This document shows, piece after piece, positions 17,510 through 25,355 of a DNA stretch of 64,000 bases. The DNA is from Dehalococcoidia bacterium. GTDB taxonomy: Bacteria; Chloroflexota; Dehalococcoidia; DSTF01; JACRBR01. The stretch is taken from positions 62,001 through 126,000 of the forward strand of contig JAJTXQ010000049.1 in assembly GCA_021462855.1 (NCBI GenBank), read 5' to 3'. Position numbers and translations under genes: made by a program. Positions within the stretch are counted from its first letter, which is position 1. Each line of letters starts with the position of its first letter. The notes below the pieces were generated by a model. The model searched no databases and was not told the DNA's origin. It was given only the letters and a program-made list of their open reading frames with translations.

Positions 17510-18778
17510 ATGACACAGCAACTGCTCACAGCGCCAATCGTTGCCGCGTCCGCGGCCGACGTCGGCGTGATCGGCGCCGGCGACCCGGCGTGGCTCCTGG
17601 AAGCGCGGCGCGACGCGTGGCGCGCGTTCGAGACGATGGATCTGCCCGACGAGAAGGACGAGGAATGGCGCCGCACCGACGTGCGCGGGCTGCCGCTCGA
17701 GCGCCTGGCCGCGGGCGGCGTCGGCGTTGCGTTCGCGGACCGCGAGGCGCTCGCCGCGCAAGGCGTGGTGACCGGCGGGCTGCAGGCAGCCGCGCGGGAG
17801 CACGAGGCGACCGTGCGCGAGCGCTTCGGCACGGTGGTCGGGGCGTCGGAGTGGAAGTACCTGGCGCTGAACGCGGCTCTGTGGTCAGGCGGCGCCTACG
17901 TGTTCGTCCCGAACGATGCCGAAGTGACGTTGCCGGTGCGGATCGAGCAGACGCTCGCCGCTTCGGGCGGCGCCGCGTTCCCGCGCACGCTGATTATCGC
18001 CGGGCGCAACGCGCGCGTGACGGTGATCAGCGAATCGCGCTCCGGCGACGGCGGCGCGCCGACGCTCGTCAGTGGCGCGGTGGAGGTGATCGCCGGCGAC
18101 GGGGCGCGCGTCGAGTACTACGACGTCAACCTCTGGGGCGACGGCGTCTACAACTTCAACACCGTGCGCGCGGTGCTCGGCCGCGACGCGTCGGTGACGG
18201 CGATGGCCGCCGGCATCGGCTCGAAGCTCACGAAGATGCGCATCGACACGTTGATGCCGCAGCCGGGCGCGAGCGCGGAACTGCTCGGCATCACGTTCGG
18301 GACCGCGGACCAGCATTTCGACTACAACACGCTGCAGGACCACGCAGGCGACCATACGTCGAGCGACCTGCAGTTCAAGTCGGCGCTCGCCGGCAGCGCG
18401 TCGCTGGCGTGGTACGGCGTGACGCGCATCCACCCGGGCGCGGGCGGCAGCGAGGCGAACCAGACGTCGCGCAACCTGCTGCTCAGCGAGCATGCGAAGG
18501 CGGCGCCGATCCCGATCCTCGAGATCGAGGCGTACGACGTGGCGAAGTGCAGCCACGGCGCGACGGCGGGGCCGGTGGACCAGGACGAGCTGTTCTACCT
18601 GGAGTCACGGGCGATCCCGCGCGCGGTGGCGGAGCAGATGCTCGTCGAGGGGTTCTTCGCGGACGTGGTGGACCGCGTGCCGAACGCGGAGGTGCGCGAA
18701 CGTGTGATGGAGTGCGTGCTGGCGAAAATCGGCGGCGGCACGGAGCGGCTGACGGCCGACCAGGTGCTCGGAGCGTAG
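17510..18778 (+). CDS. sufD: Fe-S cluster assembly protein SufD
   Basis: The 422-residue protein shares the right-handed beta-helix region with SufB (NLLLSEHAKAAPIPILEIEAYDVAKCSHGA). His349 in CSHGATAG matches the SufD histidine that lies at the SufB-SufD interface. The N-terminal part has the DEEWRRTDVRGLPL stretch common to SufD. It lies 19 bases after sufB. Confidence 0.95.
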   Translation: MTQQLLTAPIVAASAADVGVIGAGDPAWLLEARRDAWRAFETMDLPDEKDEEWRRTDVRGLPLERLAAGGVGVAFADREALAAQGVVTGGLQAAAREHEATVRERFGTVVGASEWKYLALNAALWSGGAYVFVPNDAEVTLPVRIEQTLAASGGAAFPRTLIIAGRNARVTVISESRSGDGGAPTLVSGAVEVIAGDGARVEYYDVNLWGDGVYNFNTVRAVLGRDASVTAMAAGIGSKLTKMRIDTLMPQPGASAELLGITFGTADQHFDYNTLQDHAGDHTSSDLQFKSALAGSASLAWYGVTRIHPGAGGSEANQTSRNLLLSEHAKAAPIPILEIEAYDVAKCSHGATAGPVDQDELFYLESRAIPRAVAEQMLVEGFFADVVDRVPNAEVRERVMECVLAKIGGGTERLTADQVLGA

Positions 18779-18790
18779 AGGGAGCGGACA

Positions 18791-19102
18791 ATGCCGAATC
18801 TCGTGGCGGTGGCGAAGGTGGCGGACACGCCGCCCGGCACGATCAGCGTGCACGAGGCGGATGGTGTGCGCATCGCGCTGTGCAACGTGAACGGGCGATT
18901 CTACGCGATCGATGACGTGTGCACGCACGATGGCGGGCCGCTCGACCAGGGCGAGCTCGACGGCGAGCTGGTCGAGTGCCCCCGGCACGGCGCCAAGTTT
19001 GACGTGACGACGGGGCGCGCCGTCGTCCTGCCCGCCGTGCGGCCGGTCAAGACCTACCCGGTGACGGTCGACGGCGAAGACGTGCTGGTGGACGTGGGAT
19101 GA
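18791..19102 (+). CDS. Rieske-type [2Fe-2S] ferredoxin in suf operon
   Basis: This 103-residue single-domain Rieske protein has both ligand pairs, C44-x-H46 (CTHDGGPL) and C63-x2-H66 (CPRHGAKFD). It resembles ferredoxin subunits of non-haem oxygenases. Its position between sufD and sufS, with ATGA overlap into sufS, suggests that it carries electrons or a cluster for the SUF pathway. That role is an inference. Confidence 0.92.
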   Translation: MPNLVAVAKVADTPPGTISVHEADGVRIALCNVNGRFYAIDDVCTHDGGPLDQGELDGELVECPRHGAKFDVTTGRAVVLPAVRPVKTYPVTVDGEDVLVDVG

Positions 19103-20349
19103 CATACGACGTCGAGCAGATCCGGCGCGACTTCCCGATCCTCGAACGGAAGGTGCGCGGCCGGCCGCTGGTGTACCTGGACAACGCGGCGACGACGCAG
19201 AAGCCGCGGCAGGTGATCGACGCGCTGGTGCACTACTACGAGCACTACAACGCGAACATCCACCGGGGACTCCATACGCTCGCGGAGGAGGCGACGGCGG
19301 CGTACGAGGGCGCGCGCGTCAAGGCCGGGCGCTTCATCAACGCCGCGGCCCCGGAGCAGGAGATCATCTTCACGCGCAACACGACGGAGTCGCTGAACCT
19401 CGTCGCGAACGCGTGGGGCCGCAAGTTCCTGGAGCCGGGCGACGAGATCCTGTTCACGGCGATGGAGCATCACAGCAACCTGGTGCCGTGGCAGATGATT
19501 GCGCTGGAGACGGGCGCGAAGGTGCGGTACATCGAGATCGACGATGACGGGCGGCTGATCGGTGACGACGTCCGGGCGAAGATCAACGAACGCACGAAGG
19601 TCGTCGCGATCACGCAGATGTCGAACGTGCTCGGCACGATCAACCCCGTGCGGGAGATCGCCGAACTCGCGCACCGCGCGGGCGCCATCGTCGTCGTCGA
19701 TGGGGCGCAGAGCGTGCCGCATATGCCCGTCGACGTGCGGGAACTTGGCTGCGACTTCCTCGCGTTCTCCTCGCACAAGATGCTCGGCCCGACGGGCGTC
19801 GGCGTGCTCTACGGCACGCGGGAGGCGCTGGACGCGATGGACCCGTTCCTGGGCGGCGGCGAGATGATCAAGCGCGTGACGTACGAACGCAGCACGTACG
19901 CCGACCTGCCGAACAAGTTCGAGGCGGGCACCCCGAACATCGCCGATGTGATCGCGTTCGGCGCGGCGATCGACTACCTCGAGGCGCTGGGCATGGAGGC
20001 GGTCCGCGAGCACGAGATCGCCATCACGCAGTACGCGATCGACCGGCTGTCGGCGATGGACGGGGTGAAGGTGTACGGGCCGCGTGAGGCAGCGGACAAG
20101 GGCGGCGCCGTCACGTTCAACTACCGCGACATCCACCCGCACGACCTGAGCCAGGTGCTGGATCAGTACGCGGTGGCGATCCGCGCCGGGCACCATTGCG
20201 CGCAGCCGCTGATGCGGCGGCTCGACGCGGTGGCGACCGCGCGCGCGAGCTTCTACCTGTACAATCGCCACGATGAGGTCGACGCGCTGATCGAGGGCAT
20301 CCGCGCCTCGGACAGGATTTTCGGGAATGTCGTCAGAGCTGGAGCTTGA
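19099..20349 (+). CDS. sufS: Cysteine desulfurase SufS
   Basis: The 416-residue PLP enzyme takes sulfur from cysteine for cluster assembly. The PLP lysine is K227 in FSSHKMLGPTGVG, the persulfide cysteine is C367 in RAGHHCAQPL, and YLDNAATTQKP is at residues about 31-41. The RxGHHCAQP loop marks the SufS (group II) class, which needs a sulfur acceptor; sufU follows and overlaps it by 23 bases. Confidence 0.97.
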   Translation: MTYDVEQIRRDFPILERKVRGRPLVYLDNAATTQKPRQVIDALVHYYEHYNANIHRGLHTLAEEATAAYEGARVKAGRFINAAAPEQEIIFTRNTTESLNLVANAWGRKFLEPGDEILFTAMEHHSNLVPWQMIALETGAKVRYIEIDDDGRLIGDDVRAKINERTKVVAITQMSNVLGTINPVREIAELAHRAGAIVVVDGAQSVPHMPVDVRELGCDFLAFSSHKMLGPTGVGVLYGTREALDAMDPFLGGGEMIKRVTYERSTYADLPNKFEAGTPNIADVIAFGAAIDYLEALGMEAVREHEIAITQYAIDRLSAMDGVKVYGPREAADKGGAVTFNYRDIHPHDLSQVLDQYAVAIRAGHHCAQPLMRRLDAVATARASFYLYNRHDEVDALIEGIRASDRIFGNVVRAGA

Positions 20350-20797
20350 TGAGCTCTATCGTGAGCTCATCCTCGACCACTACAAGAACCCACGGCACCG
20401 GGAGCGCATCGAACACGCGGACGTGACGGCCGAGGGGTTTAATCCCGTGTGCGGCGACGAGATCGAGATGGAGCTCGACTTCGACGGCGAGCGGCTGCAG
20501 GCGATCGGCGTGCGCGGCCGCGGCTGCTCGATCAGCCAGGCGTCCGCATCGATGATGTCGGAGCTCGTCGAGGGGAAGACGATCGGCGAGATCCGGCACC
20601 TGTCGGAGGAGTTCAAGCAGATGATGACCGAGCCGGAGAGCGCCGTGCCCGAGGATCTCGGGGACCTGGAGGCGCTGCAGGGCGTCGCGAAGTTCGCGGT
20701 GCGCGTGAAGTGCGCGACGCTGGCGTGGCACACGCTCGGGGAGGGGATCGAGCAGCACCAGAAGGGTGATGGCGCGGTGCGCGTCGAGGAGATGTAG
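20327..20797 (+). CDS. sufU: SufU sulfur-transfer protein
   Basis: The 156-residue IscU-like protein has the SufU zinc ligands C42, D44, C67 and C129 (NPVCGDEI, GRGCSIS, VKCATLAWHTL). It also has the 18-20 residue insertion (HLSEEFKQMMTEPESAVPED) between the second and third cysteines that separates SufU from IscU. SufU accepts sulfur from SufS. The 23-base overlap with sufS implies coupled translation. Confidence 0.95.
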   Translation: MSSELELDELYRELILDHYKNPRHRERIEHADVTAEGFNPVCGDEIEMELDFDGERLQAIGVRGRGCSISQASASMMSELVEGKTIGEIRHLSEEFKQMMTEPESAVPEDLGDLEALQGVAKFAVRVKCATLAWHTLGEGIEQHQKGDGAVRVEEM

Positions 20798-20831
20798 TGG
20801 ACGTGCGGCAGCGCACGAGAGAGGCACGATC

Positions 20832-21152
20832 ATGACCGTCAAGGGACTGCTTTCCGAAGATCTCATCCGCGAGCGGCTGCGCGATGTCTTCGACCCGGAG
20901 ATCCACATCAGCATCGTCGAGCTGGGCCTGGTGTACGACGTCGAGCTCAACGACGAGGGTGAGGTGACGGTGACGTACACGCTGACGAGCCCGGGCTGCC
21001 CGCTCGGTCCGGTGATCGACGGCCAGGTACAGGACGTGCTCATCGACCTCCCCGGCGTGAAGAAAGTCAACACCAAACTCACGTTCTCTCCGCCGTGGGA
21101 CCCGCGGACGATGGCGTCGGACGACGTGAAGATGCAGCTCGGGATCTGGTAG
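20832..21152 (+). CDS. sufT: SufT / MIP18-family (DUF59) protein
   Basis: The 106-residue product has the DUF59 core: DVFDPEIHISIVELGLVYDVEL, TYTLTSPGCPLGPVI with the conserved cysteine, and LTFSPPWDPRTMASDDVKMQLGIW. Such proteins help deliver iron-sulfur clusters. It is the last gene of the suf operon and is followed by a hairpin. The start at ATG 20832 is 34 bases after sufU. Confidence 0.92.
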   Translation: MTVKGLLSEDLIRERLRDVFDPEIHISIVELGLVYDVELNDEGEVTVTYTLTSPGCPLGPVIDGQVQDVLIDLPGVKKVNTKLTFSPPWDPRTMASDDVKMQLGIW

Positions 21153-21180
21153 CCGAGCAGCTTGCCCGAGAAGTCACGGA

Positions 21181-21210
21181 GAAGGGCCTGTCCGGCCGGG
21201 CAGGCCCTTC
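21181..21210 (+). terminator. Terminator hairpin at end of suf operon
   Basis: GAAGGGCCTG (21181-21190) pairs perfectly with CAGGCCCTTC (21201-21210) around a ten-base loop. It begins 28 bases after the sufT stop. There is little T tract. Confidence 0.6.
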
Positions 21211-21288
21211 GTGTCGCGCTGCGACGGGTCGCCGCGCCGGTGGCCGCCGCCTTGGCCGGGACCTCTGGCGGGGCCTGGCGGGCGGGGC

Positions 21289-21317
21289 TTGTAAACCGAT
21301 GGATAATGAGTGATACT
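21289..21317 (+). promoter_or_regulatory. Promoter of toxin-antitoxin pair
   Basis: TTGTAA (21289-21294) and GATACT (21312-21317) are 17 bases apart. Transcription would begin at or next to ATG 21324, so the antitoxin message is probably leaderless. Confidence 0.5.
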
Positions 21318-21323
21318 GATGGC

Positions 21324-21803
21324 ATGAAGCGGAGGCCCCGGCGACGCGTGGTGCCGGCGACCGAGCTGCGGGTGCATCTCGGCGAAGCGCTGCGCGCGCT
21401 CGACGAAGGCGAGCTCGTGATCGAAAAGGGCGGCGTGCCCGTCGCGGTGCTGCGGCGCTGGGCTGGCGAGGGCGACAGCGAGGAGGGGCCGCCGATGGAC
21501 GGCGCATACGCGGCCGCGCTTTCGAGGCGCGCGCGGCCGGGCGGACTGGCGGCGGCGCTGGAGGCGATGGCGCGCGGGTGGTCGGGCATCGATGCCGATC
21601 TGCTGGCGGCCGAGGTGATCGCGGCGCGCGATGCGGGAGCGAGTGACCGGAGCTTCGCGCCGGGCAAAGACGACGACGACGAGGGCGAAGGCGAGGGCGA
21701 GGATGCCGGCGAAGTACCTGGTCGACAGCGACATCTGTATCGGCGCGCTCGGCGGCCGGACACGCGAGTCGCGGACGAGCCTGATCAGCCGTATTCACCC
21801 TGA
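21324..21803 (+). CDS. Putative Phd/YefM-type antitoxin, long form
   Basis: Residues 1-50 (RRVVPATELRVHLGEALRALDEGELVIEKGGVPVAVLRRW) resemble the DNA-binding half of Phd/YefM antitoxins. The protein then continues to 159 residues through an acidic stretch (KDDDDEGEGEGED) and overlaps the PIN gene by 101 bases. Antitoxins of this class are usually 75-100 residues. The arginine-rich last 30 residues may be non-functional sequence dictated by the toxin frame. I prefer ATG 21324 to ATG 21306 because of the -10 at 21312. Confidence 0.65.
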   Translation: MKRRPRRRVVPATELRVHLGEALRALDEGELVIEKGGVPVAVLRRWAGEGDSEEGPPMDGAYAAALSRRARPGGLAAALEAMARGWSGIDADLLAAEVIAARDAGASDRSFAPGKDDDDEGEGEGEDAGEVPGRQRHLYRRARRPDTRVADEPDQPYSP

Positions 21804-22107
21804 GGGGCTGGCGATCAGCGTCATCACGTATGGCGAAGTGGTGGACGGGTTGCTGAACTCGCGTCAGCGGGCGCTCGACCTGCAGCGGTGGTCGGCGTTC
21901 CTGGATGCGTTCGACGTGGTGAACGTGACCGTCGACATCGCCGACGTATGGGCGGAGCTGCGCGGACGGCTGCGGCGCGCGGGCAACACCGTGCCGGACA
22001 ACGACCTGTTGATCGCGTCGACGGCGCTGACGTTCGGCATGACGCTGGTGACGGGAAACGCGCGCCATTACCGTCGCGTCGACGACCTGCCGCTGGTCAT
22101 CGCCTGA
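21703..22107 (+). CDS. PIN-domain ribonuclease toxin (VapC-like)
   Basis: The 134-residue protein has the PIN fold. The N-terminal acidic residue is in YLVDSDICIGAL, a Glu is in YGEVVDGLL, an Asp is in NDLLIASTAL, and the last site is in LVTGNARHYRRV. VapC-type toxins cut tRNA or rRNA and are held inactive by a partner antitoxin. ATG 21703 lies inside the 3' part of the antitoxin gene, in another frame, behind GAGGGCGAGG. Confidence 0.87.
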   Translation: MPAKYLVDSDICIGALGGRTRESRTSLISRIHPEGLAISVITYGEVVDGLLNSRQRALDLQRWSAFLDAFDVVNVTVDIADVWAELRGRLRRAGNTVPDNDLLIASTALTFGMTLVTGNARHYRRVDDLPLVIA

Positions 22108-22145
22108 CCGTACGCGGCGGCTGGCCGTGCTACGCTGCCGGCGCG

Positions 22146-23534
22146 ATGCCGTACTTCCACTATCGGGAGCTCGATGAACTGCGCGCGGACATCGCGGCGC
22201 GCGGGCACGTGATCCCGCTCGACGGCGATTTCGCGCCGCTTGCCGCGCCGGCCCGCATCGGCGAGCGCGTGGCGGCGAACCGGCTCGCCGTGCACCCGAT
22301 GGAAGGGTGCGACGGCAACGCCGATGGCACGCCCGGCGAGCTGACGAGGCGTCGCTGGCGCAGGTTCGCCGAGGGCGGCGCCGCGCTGCTCTGGGGCGAA
22401 GCGACGGCCGTGGTCCCGGAGGGGCGCGCCAATCCGCGACAGCTGCTGATCTCGCGCGGGACGGCGCCGGCGCTGCGGTCGATGCTGGAGGAGACGCGCG
22501 CCGCGCGCCGCGCGCGATTCGGGACGGACGCCGGGTTCATCGTCGGGCTGCAGCTGACGCACTCGGGCCGCTGGTCGCACGCCGCGCCGGTCGTCGCGCA
22601 GCGGGCGCCGCCGATCGACGCGGTGCGAGGCGCCGGCGCCGCGCTGATCGCGGACGCCGAGCTGGAGCGGCTCGCGGACGCGTTCGCGGACGCGGCGGTC
22701 CTCGCGCGCGACGCGGGGTTTGACTTCGTCGACATCAAGCAGTGCCACACGTACCTGCTCAACGAATTGCTGGCGTCGCACACGCGCGAGGGCGCGTACG
22801 GCGGCACGTTCGCGCAGCGCACGCGCTTCGTGCGCGAGGTGTTCGCCAAGGTCGCGGCGCGCGCGCCGGGGATCGCGCTGGCGACGCGGCTGAACATGTA
22901 CGACGGCGTGCCGTTTCGCCCCGACGGGGATGGCGCGGCGCCGACCGCGTTCGATACGCCGTACCGATACGGCTGGGGCGCCGCGCCAGGCGACCCGCTC
23001 ACGCCGGACCTCGCGGAGCCGGTGCGGCTCGTCGGGGAGCTGCGGGCGCTGGGGCTCGGTCTTGTGAACCTGACGATGGGGAGCCCGTACTTCAACCCGC
23101 ACGTCGGGCGGCCGTTCGAGCGGCCGCCGGTCGACGGCTACGCGCCGCCGGAGCATCCGCTCGTGGGCGTCGAGCGGCACCTGGCGCTGGCGGGGACGAT
23201 GCAGCGGGCACACCCGGACCTGCCGATGATCGGCACCGGGTACTCGTGGCTGCGCCAGTTCGCGCTGCACGCCGGCGCCGCGAACGTGGCGGCGGGCGGG
23301 ATTTCGATCGTCGGGCTCGGGCGCGGCGCGCTCGCGTACCCGGACTTCGCCGTCGATGGGCTGGAACGCGGCGCGCTCGACGCCAACCGGGCGTGCATCG
23401 GCGTCAGCTACTGCACGGCGCTGATGCGGGCGAAGCACAACGACCTGGGCCAGTATCCGACGGGGTGCGTGCCGCGCGACCGCGTGTACGCCCCGCTCCT
23501 GCGCGAGGCCCGCCGCACCGAGGGCTGGCGCTGA
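22146..23534 (+). CDS. NADH:flavin oxidoreductase, old yellow enzyme family
   Basis: This 462-residue TIM-barrel flavoenzyme has VGLQLTHSGRWS (the QLxHxGR motif) and FDFVDIKQCHTYLLNELLASHTREGAYGG, the counterpart of the D-(x)-H-x-GYL...NxRxDxYGG segment. Such enzymes reduce activated C=C bonds or related substrates with NAD(P)H; the substrate here is unknown. Residues 300-330 carry extra sequence (YGWGAAPGDPLTPDLAEP). The ATG lacks a Shine-Dalgarno but has TACGCT nine bases upstream, consistent with a leaderless transcript. Confidence 0.9.
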   Translation: MPYFHYRELDELRADIAARGHVIPLDGDFAPLAAPARIGERVAANRLAVHPMEGCDGNADGTPGELTRRRWRRFAEGGAALLWGEATAVVPEGRANPRQLLISRGTAPALRSMLEETRAARRARFGTDAGFIVGLQLTHSGRWSHAAPVVAQRAPPIDAVRGAGAALIADAELERLADAFADAAVLARDAGFDFVDIKQCHTYLLNELLASHTREGAYGGTFAQRTRFVREVFAKVAARAPGIALATRLNMYDGVPFRPDGDGAAPTAFDTPYRYGWGAAPGDPLTPDLAEPVRLVGELRALGLGLVNLTMGSPYFNPHVGRPFERPPVDGYAPPEHPLVGVERHLALAGTMQRAHPDLPMIGTGYSWLRQFALHAGAANVAAGGISIVGLGRGALAYPDFAVDGLERGALDANRACIGVSYCTALMRAKHNDLGQYPTGCVPRDRVYAPLLREARRTEGWR

Positions 23535-23538
23535 CGTA

Positions 23539-23567
23539 TTGACACGCCTTCCCCGCGCTTCTACCAT
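23539..23567 (+). promoter_or_regulatory. Promoter of aquaporin gene
   Basis: A consensus -35 TTGACA (23539-23544) is followed after 17 bases by TACCAT (23562-23567). The leader is about 45 bases and ends with AGGAGGGG before the ATG. Confidence 0.75.
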
Positions 23568-23618
23568 GGGGCCAGTTCGGTCATAGCGTATGCACGCCTT
23601 ATCAATTAGGAGGGGCGG

Positions 23619-24407
23619 ATGGCCAGCAATGACTTCATGGTTCCGGCGCGGGACTACAACGCCGAGGCGTTCCTTCCCGAGGGATTGCTCGAGGACTGGG
23701 TGAGGCCGCTGATCGCCGAGTTCATCGGCGCGTTCGCGCTGGTGTTCATTGGCGCGGGCGCGATCATGACGGCGATCACGCAGGGCTGGGGAGACGGCGG
23801 CACGCTGGTGTCGGTGGCGCTGGCGCACGGCCTGGCGATCGGGCTGATGGTCGCGGCGGCCGGACACATCTCCGGCGGGCACTACAACCCGGCGGTGACG
23901 GTGGCGCTCTTCGTGTCCGGCAAGATCGGCGCGATCAAGGGCGTGGCATACATCGTCGCGCAGTGCCTGGGCGCCACCGTGGCGGCGCTGCTGCTGAAGG
24001 ACATCTTCGACGAGTCGGCGGCGTCGCTGGCGCAGGCGGTGCCGGCGGTGAACTACAGCGACACGGCGGACGGCATCATCGTCGGGCGGCAGAACGCGCT
24101 GCTGATCGAGATGGTGCTGACGTTCTTCCTGGTGTACGTGGTGCACGGGACGGCGGTGGACTCCCGCGGTCCGCGCGCCATCGCGTCGCTGGCGATCGGG
24201 CTCGCCGTGACGATGGACATCCTGCTCGGCGGCCCGCTGACGGGCGCGGCGATGAATCCCGCGCGGCACTTCGGCCCCGCGCTGGTCGAGGGGGAGTGGA
24301 AGGACGGCTGGCTGTACTGGGTCGGGCCGATCGCCGGCGGCGTGGCGGCGTCGATCGTCCACAGCTACATCCTCGTGCCGCGTAAGGTCGGGTTCCCGGA
24401 GTCGTAG
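23619..24407 (+). CDS. Aquaporin-type MIP channel
   Basis: The 262-residue protein has six transmembrane segments and two half-helices with NPA boxes (HYNPAVT and AMNPARHFGPA). The residues around the second NPA (Arg-His-Phe-Gly-Pro-Ala) are closer to water channels than to glycerol facilitators, which usually have Asp at that place. A 35-residue hydrophilic N-terminal tail precedes the first helix. It is a single-gene unit with a strong promoter, a good AGGAGGGG site and a terminator. Confidence 0.93.
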   Translation: MASNDFMVPARDYNAEAFLPEGLLEDWVRPLIAEFIGAFALVFIGAGAIMTAITQGWGDGGTLVSVALAHGLAIGLMVAAAGHISGGHYNPAVTVALFVSGKIGAIKGVAYIVAQCLGATVAALLLKDIFDESAASLAQAVPAVNYSDTADGIIVGRQNALLIEMVLTFFLVYVVHGTAVDSRGPRAIASLAIGLAVTMDILLGGPLTGAAMNPARHFGPALVEGEWKDGWLYWVGPIAGGVAASIVHSYILVPRKVGFPES

Positions 24408-24446
24408 CCGGCCAAGCGCAACGAACACGATTTCACCAGGGCGATG

Positions 24447-24476
24447 GCGGCCCCCGCAGGGATGCGGGGGCCGCCT
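24447..24476 (+). terminator. Terminator hairpin after aquaporin gene
   Basis: GGCGGCCCCCGCA (24447-24459) pairs perfectly with TGCGGGGGCCGCC (24464-24476) around four bases, followed by TCCTTCATT. It begins 40 bases after the stop. Confidence 0.75.
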
Positions 24477-24587
24477 CCTTCATTGCGCGCCGCGCGGGCA
24501 GCGGCATCGGTTGGTTGTGGTTGATGGCTCACGCCTGGCGCACCAGTCCGCCGAGGAAAAGCGGTACAAAATGTATCTGTGCTGGCG

Positions 24588-24616
24588 TTGACAGCGAGGC
24601 GCCGCAGGCGTAGGTT
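24588..24616 (+). promoter_or_regulatory. Promoter of double-hairpin RNA / osmC leader
   Basis: Consensus TTGACA (24588-24593) and TAGGTT (24611-24616) are 17 bases apart in the 380-base gap before osmC. The predicted start is near 24623. Confidence 0.6.
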
Positions 24617-24622
24617 CGCCGT

Positions 24623-24704
24623 GCTACCCCGTCCCGGTAGGGCTGACGGGGCGAGTGCGCGAGGGCAGACAGGCATCGATGCGTCGATGCCTGTCGCCGC
24701 TTTT
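24623..24704 (+). ncRNA. Candidate structured leader or small RNA
   Basis: Directly after the promoter, CCCCGTC and GACGGGG can form a first stem (about 24627-24651). A second, perfect 12-pair stem GACAGGCATCGA/TCGATGCCTGTC (24668-24695) with a TGCG loop is followed by GCCGCTTTT. The arrangement looks like a structured RNA of about 80 bases ending in a terminator, roughly 85 bases before osmC. I do not recognise it as a known riboswitch class. It could be a leader that controls osmC or an independent RNA. Confidence 0.4.
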
Positions 24705-24789
24705 CGGGCCGGATGCGGCGTATCACCGCCGGACGGCACGGTCCGGCGTCCCCGGGGCGTTGCGTATCATGCGTACGGAGGAATGCGCC

Positions 24790-25266
24790 ATGACCAAGCG
24801 CGTCACGCTCACGCTCGGCGACGGCCTGGCGTTCACCGCACGGACGGAGAGCGGCCACGAGGTCGCGATGGACTCGCCGCTTGGCGCCGGCGTTGGCCCC
24901 TCGCCGATGGAGGTCCTGCTTTCGGCGCTCGGAGGGTGCAGCGCCATGGACGTGATCTCGATCCTGCGCAAGATGCGCCAGGATGTGACGGCGTACGAGG
25001 TGGAGCTCGAAGGCGAGCAGGCGGAGGAGCATCCGAAGAAGTACACCCAGGTCGCGATGGTGCACCGGCTGCGCGGGAACGGCCTCGATGAGCCGAACGT
25101 GCGGCGGGCCATCGAGCTGACGATGGTGCGCTACTGCCCGGTGTATGCGATGCTCGCGCCAACGGTGCGCATCCTCGAGCGGTATGAAGTGGCCGATGCG
25201 GCCGGGGCGCCCCGCTTTGCCGGCGACCTGTCATCGCCGCCGGCGACACAGGTGGAGCATTGCTAA
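24790..25266 (+). CDS. OsmC-family peroxide reductase-like protein
   Basis: The 158-residue OsmC-family protein has the two redox cysteines in their usual settings, LGGCSAMDV (about residue 55) and RYCPVYAM (about residue 118). Members such as OsmC and Ohr reduce organic peroxides; the ALGGC and RYCPV contexts are closer to OsmC/YhfA than to Ohr. GGAGG at 24778-24782 sets the start at ATG 24790. A candidate structured RNA lies upstream. Confidence 0.88.
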   Translation: MTKRVTLTLGDGLAFTARTESGHEVAMDSPLGAGVGPSPMEVLLSALGGCSAMDVISILRKMRQDVTAYEVELEGEQAEEHPKKYTQVAMVHRLRGNGLDEPNVRRAIELTMVRYCPVYAMLAPTVRILERYEVADAAGAPRFAGDLSSPPATQVEHC

Positions 25267-25355
25267 CCGCAAACCGTTGCAATTACCATAAGTAGGCGAG
25301 ATTGCGTCTCATCCGCGCCGCCGGCATGCCGATACTCCCCCGGGAAAACCCGTAG

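Larger units (their letters stand above)
24408..24789. other. Gene-free stretch between aquaporin and osmC
   Basis: These 382 bases hold the aquaporin terminator, a promoter and the candidate structured RNA, all listed separately. I see no coding sequence in the remainder. Confidence 0.6.

Noticed and set aside
22068..24428. A 786-codon minus-strand open frame over the old-yellow-enzyme and aquaporin genes
   Set aside because: Both plus-strand genes have full family motifs, while the antisense translation is low-complexity Arg/His/Asp-rich.
24626..24704. A named riboswitch class for the double hairpin before osmC
   Set aside because: I compared it mentally with SRP RNA and the fluoride, guanidine, ZTP, SAH and preQ1 consensus cores and saw no match, so it is left as an unassigned structured RNA.
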